Assembly: GCA_031841125.1 (NCBI GenBank)
Contig: CM063109.1
Coordinates: 68,888,914-68,952,913, forward strand
Direction of reading: 5' to 3'
Length of the DNA: 64,000 bases
Source of the DNA: Acanthococcus lagerstroemiae
Lineage: Eukaryota; Arthropoda; Insecta; Hemiptera; Eriococcidae
The position numbers and the translations under genes were made by a program. Below, piece by piece: positions 1 through 9,791 of the stretch. Every line of letters starts with the position of its first letter. Within the stretch, counting starts at the first letter, position 1. The notes under the pieces are model-generated. The model made no database searches, was not told the DNA's origin, and saw only the letters and a program-made list of their open reading frames with translations.

Positions 1-443
1 AACCAGTCTCAACTTTAACGAATTCGACTTAGAAACACGAGTGCCGACAGAGCACCCGCGTAATTTTCCTAGAGGAAGCAGAGCAACCTCATAAATTGAA
101 GTGAAAAATACGATTTCCTTCGTTACAATGTGCGAAACCAAACTTTCTGAGACCGATTGTAATTGTTAAATGCCCGTACAACGCTTACGTTGACCACGAA
201 TAATTTTATATTTTTAATATTTTGTGGGTGATTGACCATGGTTGAAACTTATAATTCCTTAAAGTCATCTTTACCTTCGTGGTTTCTTTGTTGCTGTTCA
301 GAGATCGTACTTCTCATGTATTTGGGTAGAGAAAGAAAAAGTTCTTTACTTTTGACATCGGTTGTCTAGTAGGATTGAGAAGTGGATTTTCGGTCTAAAA
401 CACTGTAGTACGAGAAATGCCAATATAAAAGATTATGATTCCT
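1..443. other. unidentified AT-rich sequence
   Basis: No recognisable coding motif, RNA or repeat was seen here. The stretch ends at the 20-bp direct repeat that flanks the SINE-like insertion next door. Confidence 0.5.
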
Positions 444-463
444 ACCAGTTTCCGCGGAAGTTT

Positions 464-886
464 TTGGCTCTCATGAAGATGAAGGTGCAGACAGAGTGGT
501 CGAGACAGAGGGCTGACGGATGAGGTAAGGTTGCTGCTGCTGCTGCTGCGGATCCCGTTCGGCAGAGCTCGCCCATAGGCAAGGACTGGAGCGGAGAGAG
601 TACGAAAGCTCAGGTAGGGGTGAGTGGAGAGGCAACGCATCCGGCTGTGGGGGACCTGAATTCCAGGCGAGCGCTCAGGGAACGCGGACCTCGATCAGTA
701 GGGAACACCAAGGTGGTCCTGACAGGATACGCGCACCGTTGCGACACGGAAAAATGGGGGCTCGGACCCGGCCCAAAGCGTCCCTCTGGCCACTGATGCG
801 ATACTCGAAAAGGTAGTTTCCGGGGCCGGGGGTGCGGTGTCGTAGGGGCCACTTTGGCATGCGTGCATCGCCATACGTCCCACCAC
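464..886 (-). mobile_element. SINE-like repeat, copy 1, with 20-bp target duplication
   Basis: A GC-richer 423-bp insert is flanked by direct repeats at 444-463 and 887-906 that match at 19 of 20 positions, as expected for a retroposed element. Read on the minus strand it begins TGGTGGGACGTATGGCGATG and contains GCATGCCAAAGTGGCCCC and CCCCGGAAACTACC. The same blocks occur at 9339-9632 and near 31662-31762. A weak A-box-like (GCCAAAGTGG) and B-box-like (GGTCCGAGCCCC) pair suggests a tRNA-related pol III head, but this is only inferred. The downstream body holds a short CAG-type trinucleotide run (about 531-550 on the plus strand). There is no clear poly-A tail, so the 3' end rests on the flanking duplication. 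The frames in this block do not look like genes. Confidence 0.7.
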
Positions 887-951
887 ACCAGTTTCCGCAG
901 AAGTTTGCAATTTTTGAAGTTAATGCATGAAATAAACATCATAATAGTGTT

Positions 952-1914
952 CTATATTTAGGGTGTGCCAATTCACCATTTCAATTCCTTGTGAAGTCCA
1001 TAGCGCTTTTGGCTGCTATGCCATCATCAGTGGAATACCCTAACATTTTTCTCTTTGTCGTCCTGTATTCATAGAGATGTAGTACCGTATGGTCAAACCT
1101 ATTTGGTGTGTTCCTGTTGGTTGTCTGTGGTTGTGTAGTCTGTCTAATCAGTGGGTGTTATGAGTGAATATTATGTTATTAGTTGGAATAGGTCCTCGCT
1201 TTGGAAGTTATAGTTGTTTTGTTTATTAGGTTGTTTTGTTTTGTTTTTGCCTTTATTATCTCAAGTTGTTTCTTAAATTTTCTTTTCCTTATGTTGTTTT
1301 CTGTGTGTAGGATTTTGTATTGTTCTGTCAACTTGTGGTTGTTGTGTCCCTGGTTGTTGCAGTGTTTTCCAAAGAGTGATTTGTCATCCTTGAGCTTCTG
1401 TGATCTTTCTTGCTCTTTTATTCTAGTTGCGAATTTTCTGTCTGTTTCTCGTATGTAGGTCATGTCACAGTGTTCGCAATCCAGTCTGTATGCTCCGTTG
1501 CTGTTGTTCCTGTCCTGTGTTTCTATTTTGTCATTGCTTGTGTGTTTGCTCAGAGGTGGTCTGTTTCTGGTTTCGAGTTTTATGTTGTATTGGTTGAGGA
1601 TTTTCTGTATTTTGTATGTATTCGTTCCGGTGAATGGTATTGCTCCTCCATATTTGTCTGTTTTTGTGGTTGTTTTGGTTTTGTGTCTGCGCTTTTTTGT
1701 TATATTAAGTTGTTAATTTTCTGTTAACTGTTTGTGGTCGGTATTTGTTGTTTCTGGCTATTTTTTTAATCTTGTTGATTTCTGTTGTTTTGCTCAACTG
1801 ATGATGGCATAGCAGCCTAAAGCGCCCTGGACTACAGAAGGAAGAAATTGTGAATTGGTACACCCTAAATATAGAATTTACCAAGTTCACTCACCCTCCA
1901 ACATGGACACTAAA
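952..1914 (-). mobile_element. Penelope-like element relic with inverted terminal copies
   Basis: A 963-bp insert is flanked by a 14-bp direct repeat ATCATAATAGTGTT at 938-951 and 1915-1928. The ends carry an inverted repeat of about 80 bp (952-1031 against 1797-1874), with the shared block GATGATGGCATAGCAGCC. Between the arms lies the C-terminal part of a Penelope-like polyprotein on the minus strand. Penelope-like elements are known for terminal pseudo-LTRs in direct or inverted orientation, 5' truncation and target duplications of about this length, so the layout fits. The reverse transcriptase domain is absent. About 40 extra bases (1875-1914) lie between the right arm and the target duplication. 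Confidence 0.75.
1179..1796 (-). pseudogene. Penelope-like polyprotein, linker plus GIY-YIG nuclease end (broken)
   Basis: The minus-strand frame from 1712 down to 1179 is open for about 178 codons and ends in a stop. It contains GAYRLDCEHCDMTYIRET, which matches the GIY...CxxC...YIG start of the GIY-YIG endonuclease of Penelope-like elements with the YIG changed to YIR. It continues with DRKFATRIKE and SLFGKHCNNQGH, typical of the same domain. Upstream, KYGGAIPFTG corresponds to the linker that follows the reverse transcriptase. A second frame (1796 to 1705) reads EINKIKKIARNNKY, also typical of the linker, so a frameshift lies near 1705-1715. The nuclease would nick target DNA during retrotransposition. 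Truncation, frameshift and the altered YIG make this a dead copy. The family call rests on motif memory. Confidence 0.75.
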
Positions 1915-1928
1915 ATCATAATAGTGTT

Positions 1929-4900
1929 TCTACCTCATCATGCTGATTTCAGATTTAATTTTCTAAATTCACTGAAATCATTTTCTCACGATCGACTGAT
2001 TTTCAGAGCTCATTAATGACCACTGATAAGTTTTGAAAATCACCTGATGATGAAAAAATGGTTTCAGTTAAATCATGTTTCATCTGAAATATTCATAAAA
2101 ATATGTTTCGATGCTTTGAAAACGTTATTCTGTCCTCTTGCTGGCCCCCAAAATTATATTATTTTCATTTTGTACGCTAACCTTCAAACTTTAAAGGGAT
2201 AAACAGTACAGGTAGAAAGTGAAACGGACAGTCAGGGACATAGTGATCAGAGGGGGGGGATCTCTTGCCCCCAAAAGTTGGTCAGTTTGGAGAAATGGGA
2301 AAATACCATTCGAATTGGGAAAAAATTACTCCAAAAGTGCGAAAAATACCCATTTTTTCTGTTTTCTTTTACGACTCAGATCATTGAAAAAGAAAACTTC
2401 AAATATTTTCTCTCGAGCTGAACGAGGAAAATTGCTGCCTCTCCTCACAATGCGATTCGTTTCACCACACGCCTACGAACAGGCAGTCAGCTATTCCATG
2501 AGACAGACAGGCAGCTAGGTAGACCAGCAGATAAACAAACATGTAATACACAATATAGAATCGAGCGGATTGCAGGGTGACTACTTGGTCATTTTTTCCA
2601 TTTTAAGTCATATAAGTTTATTTTTGGTAATTTTCCTCCTAAAATGGTCATTTAAGTCATTTTTGGGGAAGTTTCTCTTTCAGATTATGGAAATCCTCGT
2701 TATGAAGAAAATTAATTTTTCCTTTATTTTGTTCTTCCGCTGTGCAGTGCATCCGTAAATAAAACTGAAATTGCAGCAAACACTTCCAACGCAACTCTTG
2801 CGACTCTGTTGTGTCTGAGAAGGACTATGACTAAAAATTATAAACCGTCATAAGTACGCGAGTATAACCGGCAAAGTGAGAAGAAAATCGAATCTCAATT
2901 TATTTAAAAGTTCTAGTTTTTTTTATGGCGAGGGGGATTGAAAATGTATCATGACCGAAGCGCAAAAAAGAAGAAAACATATTGCAAATGTCTCCATTTT
3001 TAATAATTTTTTCTTTATTTTTCAAATTTAATGAAGTCAGTTTTCCATTTATTCCTGACATTTTGAATGGCCACCCTGGAATTGATAAATGGGAAATCAT
3101 TTTCATTTTTGTAATTGTTAACCTGTTTGTTTTCCATAACTTCTTTTCTTTTGATAATTTTAGACTTAATGTTTGTAAGCACAGAAATACTGTCCGTAAA
3201 CCAAAAACGTGGCCTCCTTCTCCACCGCTTTTTGAGTGGATAGACAGTTAAAATTCTAACCAGTCATCCACCGTAACAAAATATCAGAATAGTCAACTCT
3301 CCAATCACTTAACCAGCTAGCATCTGTGTCAAGCATACTCAAATCCCTGTACCAAGAACCTGGTCTCCTTCACTCCCAATCAGAAGAAATTCCGGGATTA
3401 GAGGCAGAAAAATAACTAAATAATCGAATAGGCAGACGGACCATGATACAGTTGGATAAACTGACAGACTGACAGGAAGCGAGGATTGTAGATTCAAATG
3501 AATGTCAGTATGGGGATTAGACTTCATCCATGAATAACGAATTGGCCAGCACAAATCGTTCATATCTCCCCAAGGTTTTCGTTTACCTACTCTCAGTTAT
3601 TATCCCTGTTGCGCAAAAATTATCTAACTCTCAGTGAGAAAGGAAAACGTGTAGAAATATTTGATGTCTGTTCACGTGTACGAGGACTGGAAAAGGGCCC
3701 GATGTTGAGAGGGCCCGATGTTGAGTCAAGACCAGATTCTAAAACTAGATAAAATAACTTTTCGATTTGGTTGCCGGGAGCATTTGAGGCTGTAAAATCC
3801 ACTGAACAATATTCGTTCAAAGTATGAAGCATGAAAAATACTGTTCTGAGAAAACCGCTAAATTGTTATACATACGCGAAATCTCTTCTTACGAGTTTTT
3901 GTGCGCCTTTTTCACCATCTCTTAAGACGTACACTGCGTGGGAGCTAATAACTTTAGAGATGTGATATTATGGTAGAAAGTACAATGTACTTTTTACAAC
4001 ATAATAATTTATCGGAAATCTGAAATTCAACATTTTGGACCTTCAGTCCGAAAAACGGATGTAACTCAAGAACTATAAGCGGTCAAGTGGGCCCTTCTTC
4101 TATTCTGGTACGTACATTATAAGCTGCTTCTTCTTAAATTCGCCTCTCGAGAAAGTTGAATTCCCTCTCCGCTCCCGCTCCCCTGGAAGATTTCTGTCGC
4201 AGAATATTGAGTCAAGAGAAAGAAAGAGTTCGTGATTTTTAATTTAGGAAATTTTTGCTATAATTGGGTATCAATAGAAATAACAGTTCAACCTTTCAAC
4301 CGTGCCAAATAAAAATTGAAATAATTTTCTACAAATTGTTATTTATGCCATGAAACTCCATCCTTGAACCAACATGCATATGCCTCATTACTTCACCCCA
4401 GGGGTTAGTCAGATTCGAGGTGATAAGGACAGGTGCTCAGCCTACTTTCCAATATCGTTTCTCTCTGTCTTTCTAACAAGAAGTTGCTCTTTGTCCAGCT
4501 AGGTGCACTCGGGCTGGTTGTACGTATTTCCATATATTGCGCGTATTTTTGTGCATCAAAAGTGAATTTCGTTAATACAAATAATTGATGCGATGGCGAG
4601 GATTTCATATAGTTAAAAAAAAAAAATGAAAACACAGGCTGAAAATATCGTGAATATTTTAATTTTGCTGGTCCACCCGTGGTCGTATTTGTGGCATGGC
4701 TCGATGATATTATACTCGTAAAATTTGTAAAATGTCGACAGGTAGCTGTTGGTATCCCGTGAATCTCTAATTCTGTACGGCCTTACTTTTTACTTTTCGG
4801 AAGAAAACGTAAGTTTGCTGTCACCATCGGAGTCAGAAGTAAATTAGAATTAGATAAAATGGCTCCGAAGTTTCGTCTATCGGCTTTTTCAATAACACTT

Positions 4901-5755
4901 CGTGGTGTGTAGGTACATGGTGGGTACTACCAATAAAGAATTAGTTGATACGAGAACCACTCTGTAGACTAACTATATGAGTCCTGACTGCTGACCCCGG
5001 TATTAGGTTTCGAATATCTTCATTTAATAAAATTATTTAAATTCGGGTCGGTGTTTCGAAAATCTGGCCGGAGTTTTAACGTGACAATGTAAAAATAAAT
5101 GTAGGCTTACGCCGACCGGGCAAACAAGTTCTGCGAGATACCGCTGCCACAGTCGGCCAACGGCGTTCCCCTTAATTAAGAATTATTTTATTTCCGTTAA
5201 ATTACATAAATACATTCATTTTTCGATAATAGTGTCCAAGATCCTGACAGAGATTGTAAGCATATTTAATTTGCAGAAAACAGCGCGGACCACACCGGCC
5301 CGAGTTGTTTTCGCATTTTGTGCCACGATTGGTGAGCATCGACGAGGCTTTTTGTGCGACTGTGTCAGTCATAGTTCCAGATCCAAGGTCATTTCGCTGG
5401 AATGTCAAAAAATTCTGGGTGACGCAGAACGCGGAAATGGAAACACCTTCGTGATGTTGCATGAAGATGCTCGTCTAACTTCTTAGATAATGCAGATTTA
5501 ATCGAGACACTTGATGCATTTGCTGTTGAATACTAATTATTTGACATTCTGAACCGGTAATTCAAAATTTCTCGTTTTCCACATGTTCCTATACTATACT
5601 TACGTATATTCAGTTTTGGAAAAAGAAAAAGACAAACCTGTTTTTAAACGATTTCTGGATGCCTTCGAAGGATAGAACAGTTTTTCATATGGGCGTGCAT
5701 TTATTATCTCAAATTTGAAAGGTATTCACTAATTACTTTATTTTCTGGTTTTTAG
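1929..5755. other. long unidentified interval with two minor repeats
   Basis: No gene is recognised. Two small structures are visible: a 16-bp unit GGGCCCGATGTTGAGA repeated at 3695-3710 and 3711-3725, and a foldback near 3966-4011 (ATTATG..GAAAGTACA / TGTACTTTTTAC..CATAAT). The frames at 5202-5486 overlap on both strands and match nothing I know. Confidence 0.5.
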
Positions 5756-5802
5756 GTTCGAACACAAAGGATTACTATTCCATTCGAGCATCAACATGGA
5801 GG
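5756..5802 (+). other. candidate small exon with start codon
   Basis: A pyrimidine-rich stretch ending TTTTTAG (AG at 5754-5755) is followed by 47 bases and then GTAAGT (from 5803), so both splice consensus sites are present. The segment ends CAACATGGAGG, where the ATG at 5796-5798 sits in a context close to the usual insect start context. It could therefore be the first coding exon of a host gene with a long following intron. Nothing in-window could be linked to it, and short AG...GTAAGT pairs arise by chance, so confidence is low. Confidence 0.3.
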
Positions 5803-5984
5803 GTAAGTTTTAAAACTTTTGAGTCTTATGAGGGGAACCTTTGTTCTTTCACCATTTACTTTCGGAACAATGTAACCACGATATTTTTAGCTGAAAAGCG
5901 CTATGAACAAATAACGTATTCGAAGAAATGCTCTTCCGTATTTCCCTGGGGACAGGGTACTCCCTCCTCCTTCCAGTCCAAAAC

Positions 5985-6345
5985 AGTAGGTACACAAATC
6001 AATAGTGGCGAACTGCCTGATACTGTGGAAAAATAGTCCGAAATTGATAAACAGTCCAATACTGGCGAATAGCCTAATGGTAGATAGACCAAAACTGATG
6101 AACAGTCCAACTTTGTCGAACTGTTCATGATACCAGGCGCGAACAAAACCACTAAGCAATTAGAAATGACGCAATACGGCCGAACCCCGCCAAAATTAAC
6201 TGAATGTGACCAACAACAAACTAAAGCAAACAAACATAAGTGGCCGAGTCGGACCAAAATTGTCAACCGAATCCAACTACGATAACCAGCAATTACCGAA
6301 ATGACCAAGTCCGAACAAAAACAACGAAAAACAACCGAATTGGCA
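5985..6345. repeat. degenerate short-repeat array, ACTGAxxAACAGTCCAAAA type
   Basis: Loose repetition of pieces such as AACTGATGAACAGTCC and CCAAAACTGA runs through the segment with no fixed period. The same motif family recurs at 6520-6680, 38745-38960, 39215-39490 and 41200-41390, and in the opposite orientation at 12770-13090 and 13740-14085. Minus-strand open frames here are made of these repeats and are not genes. Confidence 0.6.
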
Positions 6346-6519
6346 GATATTGATCAAAAAGTACCATTGAAAAAGTAACAAGGTCCGTAATGCCCATGTA
6401 GATCACCCTTTCCTTGACAGAAAAGCCAGGATATTTTTTTCTTTCTTTCTGGCATTTTTTTCTTTTAGATATGGAATTCGCTAGTTCACCCCAACTTACT
6501 CCCCCTATAAACAGAAGTT

Positions 6520-6690
6520 TAAAAGTGGTAGTATTCGTGACTGAAAACTACCAAGGTCGACCAAAAATAACCTAAAACCTCACCAATATTGACAAAAGGA
6601 CTCGAAAATCGTATGACTAAAAAAAGCACCTCGACCAAAAACATCCTAAATAAAAAAATACGAAAAAATCCTATATTAGAGGTTTTCATC
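6520..6690. repeat. degenerate short-repeat array, second block
   Basis: The motifs CCAAGGTCGACCAAAAATAACC, read in pieces, and GACTGAAAACTACC belong to the same loose CCAAAA/ACTGA family as the block just upstream. Confidence 0.45.
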
Positions 6691-7654
6691 TTTTTTGCTA
6701 TGTGGCACACCTGCGTATATCAATTTAGTACCTTGCAGTACCAACAAAAAGACTGAATTGACTGTCGAGGGAGGGAAAACGGATAGGAATCGCAATTTTT
6801 CAACTACAAAGTGCTAAGATCAACAAAGAAACAAAAATGTGCCCCCGGTCTTGGATTTTTCGAGCTAATGCAATCAAAAATTTAAAAAAAAATTCTTTAG
6901 TTTTCCTCTTGTTGAAACAATTTTTCAATTTAAAAACGTATCTACAAGATTCTCTTTCTATTCCTTCTTGAATACACTCTATGCAGCTAGAAATCATAAA
7001 ATCTTTTGAACAGTTAGGACCGGAGGTGCCTTGCATGTTGCACTCAAAAACGGCTTTTATAATAATCTGAAAAATGTGATGCCGATAGGGTGAATACAAG
7101 AAGTCACGCTCAAGCACTTGTTCTGAGAGAGCACGAGTGCCATTCAGTCTACCTGTGTTACTAGCAATGAATACTAGCGAAACAACTAGCTCGGATTATT
7201 TCTTCTAATCCCATTCAGAGAAAACTAAAAATAGGAATCTGCTTCTGCTTTTCCTGTTCCAGTATCCAAGGATGCACCTAGCAATATTTGCTGCAGATCA
7301 CCACTTGTTATAGTATTATAAGTAGGCAATCAATCATTTCCTCCCAGTGGCGGTTACAGGGGGGTCCGTACCCTCCGCGAAATATTTATCTAAATCTGTC
7401 TATGGTTACCTAGGGCTGTTATATTTCGTATAAAACCTTTTTCATTCGGACCCCCCTAAAATTGTTTTCTGTATTCGCCCCCGTTTTTTTCCCTGGTACA
7501 GAATGAAGTAGTTTTTCGTTTTCCGTCCCAGTGAATTACTGCCGCTTTCAACTCTTTCTCCTAACACTGTTCTTTTACTTTTTTAGCTTTATGTTTTCGT
7601 ATATTTTCTCGGTATCTACGAATTGATGAGCGATTCAGTATTACGTCATTTATA
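6691..7654. other. unidentified interval with a G/C-run transposon-end-like patch
   Basis: No gene is seen. Around 7345-7460 the block CAGTGGCGGTTACAGGGGGG is followed about 90 bases later by CGGACCCCCCT, a short inverted G/C-run pairing of the kind found at the ends of decayed DNA transposons. It is not enough to define an element. Confidence 0.4.
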
Positions 7655-8043
7655 GTCAAAAATGTTTCAAATATTGAAGGAGGTAGGAGTTAAGTATAAG
7701 AAAAGAAGAGTAATATGGAACTTATACGAGAAGGATCAAAAGGCTCAAATACAAATAGAAGATGAAGTGGTAGAAACGAAAATTCGAAAAGAAGTGAGAC
7801 AAGGTTACTGTTTGTCATCAATACTGTTTAACCTATTTATAGAAAAGTAGTTGGAGAAATGAATGAATGAAAATCAGGCGTGATAATACAAGGGGAGACG
7901 GTTAGAATGATAATGTTTGCAAATGACATTGCGATAGTGGAAAGAAGTAGAGAAGAACAGAGAAAACATAAAAAAAGTTGGATGAAAGATTAAAAGTAAA
8001 ATATAAATTGCAGATGAATAAAAATCTAACAAAAGTGATGGTA

Positions 8044-8988
8044 CACGAGGGGCGTTCAAAAAGTAAGGTAACATGGGTTATTATGAAATAACTATAAATC
8101 GTAAACATTTTATTTTACAAGACTTGAAGAGATATAACCTTAAACTACTTCTGTACATTGTTACCTTTCCGACTGAGGCATTTATCCTATTGGTTTGCTA
8201 ACTTATAGATGCCTTTCTTGTAGAATTCCCCGTTCAACAAATCAAACCAATTTAGAATTGTTTCTTGCAGCTTGTCGTCGTTTTTAAAATGAGTTACATA
8301 TACCCAAGTATGTTTTTAAACAGGGAAATAAATCAAATTCGGAGGGTGCCGAGTCAGGAGAGTGAGCTGAGTGCGGCAAAACATCCCACTTGGTGAACGA
8401 CTTCAACAAAGCAGTAGTGACACAAGAGGTGTGCGGTCGTGTGTTGTTTTGCAAAAAACAAACACCTTGAGTTCACAATCCAGGTCTGTAGTCTTTTTTT
8501 ATGTAAGCGACTCAGCTGATCGCTATATAATAATATACTTGAGTTTACCGTTGTATCATATGGAAGAAAATCAACCAAAACCGAAAGAATTCCACGAGCA
8601 TCGGAGAATATGCGTGCCATCATTTTGTTTGCAGCGCTAAAAACCGTCTACGCGAATACGAAAATGGAGGGAAAGTGTATTGTCCTAACGTGAAAAAAAA
8701 TGTACAATCGTACTATGTTGCTAAATTTACAATCCGTCCACTGGTTTGAACAAAACAAGCCTTGTTACCTTACTTTTGGAAGGCCTGGTTGGATTCGTTG
8801 GGCGGCAAATTCTACAAGAAAGGCATCTAAAATTAGTAAACCAATGAGATAAATGCCTCAATCTGGAAGGTAACTATGTTGAGAAGTAGTTTAAGGTTGT
8901 ATCTTCTCAAATTTTGTAAAATAAAATTTTTACGATTTATAATTATTTCATAATGGTTATTGTTACCTTACTTTCTGAACGCCCCCCG
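8044..8988 (-). mobile_element. palindromic mariner remnant
   Basis: The 945-bp insert in the LINE is bounded by TA at 8042-8043 and 8989-8990, as in Tc1/mariner insertions. The ends are inverted repeats (GAGGGGCGTTCAAAAAGTAA on the left, a near match on the right). The inverted similarity does not stop at the TIR: about 190 bp at each end are the same sequence in opposite orientation, and both encode the C-terminal tail of a mariner transposase plus its 3' flank. Both termini thus derive from the 3' end of a mariner, and the normal 5' end is missing. Confidence 0.8.
8130..8640 (-). pseudogene. mariner-family transposase, C-terminal part (broken)
   Basis: Read on the minus strand, the sequence aligns by eye with the catalytic half of mariner transposase, the DDE/D enzyme that cuts and pastes the element. 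RIFSDARGILSVLVDF corresponds to the block following the first Asp. The second Asp motif (HDNAxxH) is degraded to AKQHTTAH. After a frameshift near 8390-8410 the third Asp motif is present as HSPDSAPSEFDLF. ETILNWFDLLNGEFYKKGIY and KCLSRKGNNV match the C-terminal tail. The N-terminal DNA-binding region is not found in the element. Internal stops and frameshifts show a dead copy. Confidence 0.8.
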
Positions 8989-9338
8989 TAGTCAGTAGAT
9001 GGAAACAAAATTCACTAATATGGAAATGGGACGCAAGATGAAAAAAGGAGACATTTTTACAGCAAATATAGATTTAAAAGTAACACTGAGATTTCTTCAA
9101 ACGTATATTTGGACTATAGCATTGTATGGATTTTAGACCTGGACAACAGAAACACAAAAAAGAGAAAGGATAGAAGCTTTTGAAATGGGGTGTTATCGGA
9201 GAATGTTGAAAATCAAATGGACAGAAAGGATCAGGAATGAGGAAATACTGAGGCGAATAGGAGGGAAAAGGAAAATTTGGAATATAATCGTAAAGAGAAG
9301 AGTTAAAATGGTAGGTCATAATACAAGATATCCAGGGA

Positions 9339-9632
9339 TGTCTGGTGAGACGTATAGCGATGCATGCATGCCAAAGTGGCCCCTGAGAAACTGCACCCGC
9401 GGCCCCGGAAACTACCCTTTCGAGTATCGTATCAGTGACCGGAGAGACGCTTCGAGGCCAGCTCGAGCCCCCATTTCGTCGTTCCACTGCCGGTGGCAAA
9501 AAACTTTTGGACGTCCAAAAAACCCGAACTTCATGCTGAGTTTGAGTCTCTGTCTGTGGTAATCGCGTTCATGATCACGATTTACCCGGACGCGGAGGGC
9601 AGTCCCACACTAATATATTGTTATTATTGCTA
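9339..9632 (+). mobile_element. SINE-like repeat, copy 2, inserted in the LINE
   Basis: This 294-bp insert interrupts the LINE C-terminus and is flanked by CAGGGA at 9333-9338 and 9633-9638. It begins TGTCTGGTGAGACGTATAGC and carries the same GCATGCCAAAGTGGCCCC and CCCCGGAAACTACC blocks as the copy at 464-886. After the shared block it has GCTCGAGCCCCC and ends in ATATTGTTATTATTGCTA, possibly a degenerate tail. The short duplication could be the decayed remains of a longer one. Confidence 0.7.
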
Positions 9633-9791
9633 CAGGGAATTTTTGAGGGAAAGAACTGGAAAGCAAGGCAAAGAATGAGCTACGAAGAGCAGATAATAAG
9701 GAATACAAAGATTAAATCCTTCTCAGAGGTAAAAAGATTAGCGCGAGAGAGAAAAAAGTGGAGAGGCGCAACCTACTGGTCGGGAGACTAA

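Larger units (their letters stand above)
7655..9791 (+). pseudogene. non-LTR (LINE) reverse transcriptase relic, split by two insertions
   Basis: The plus strand carries the C-terminal two-thirds of a LINE ORF in three pieces. Piece one (7662-8043) has IRKEVRQGYCLSSILFNLF, the reverse transcriptase VRQGxxLSPxLFN motif, and then FANDIAIVE, where the catalytic YADD box reads FAND. Piece two (8991-9338) has AFEMGCYRRMLKIKWTERI, the conserved post-RT block. Piece three (9633-9791) ends SFSEVKRLARERKKW and then TYWSGD before a TAA at 9789, the usual C-terminus of this LINE group. A mariner remnant (8044-8988) separates pieces one and two and a SINE-like insert (9339-9632) separates two and three. 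The D-to-N change, stops and truncation make it dead. The exact LINE clade is uncertain. Confidence 0.85.

Noticed and set aside
5887..6308. Two minus-strand frames of 90 and 135 codons
   Set aside because: They are translations of the degenerate CCAAAACTGA array (recurring LFINFGLF-like text).
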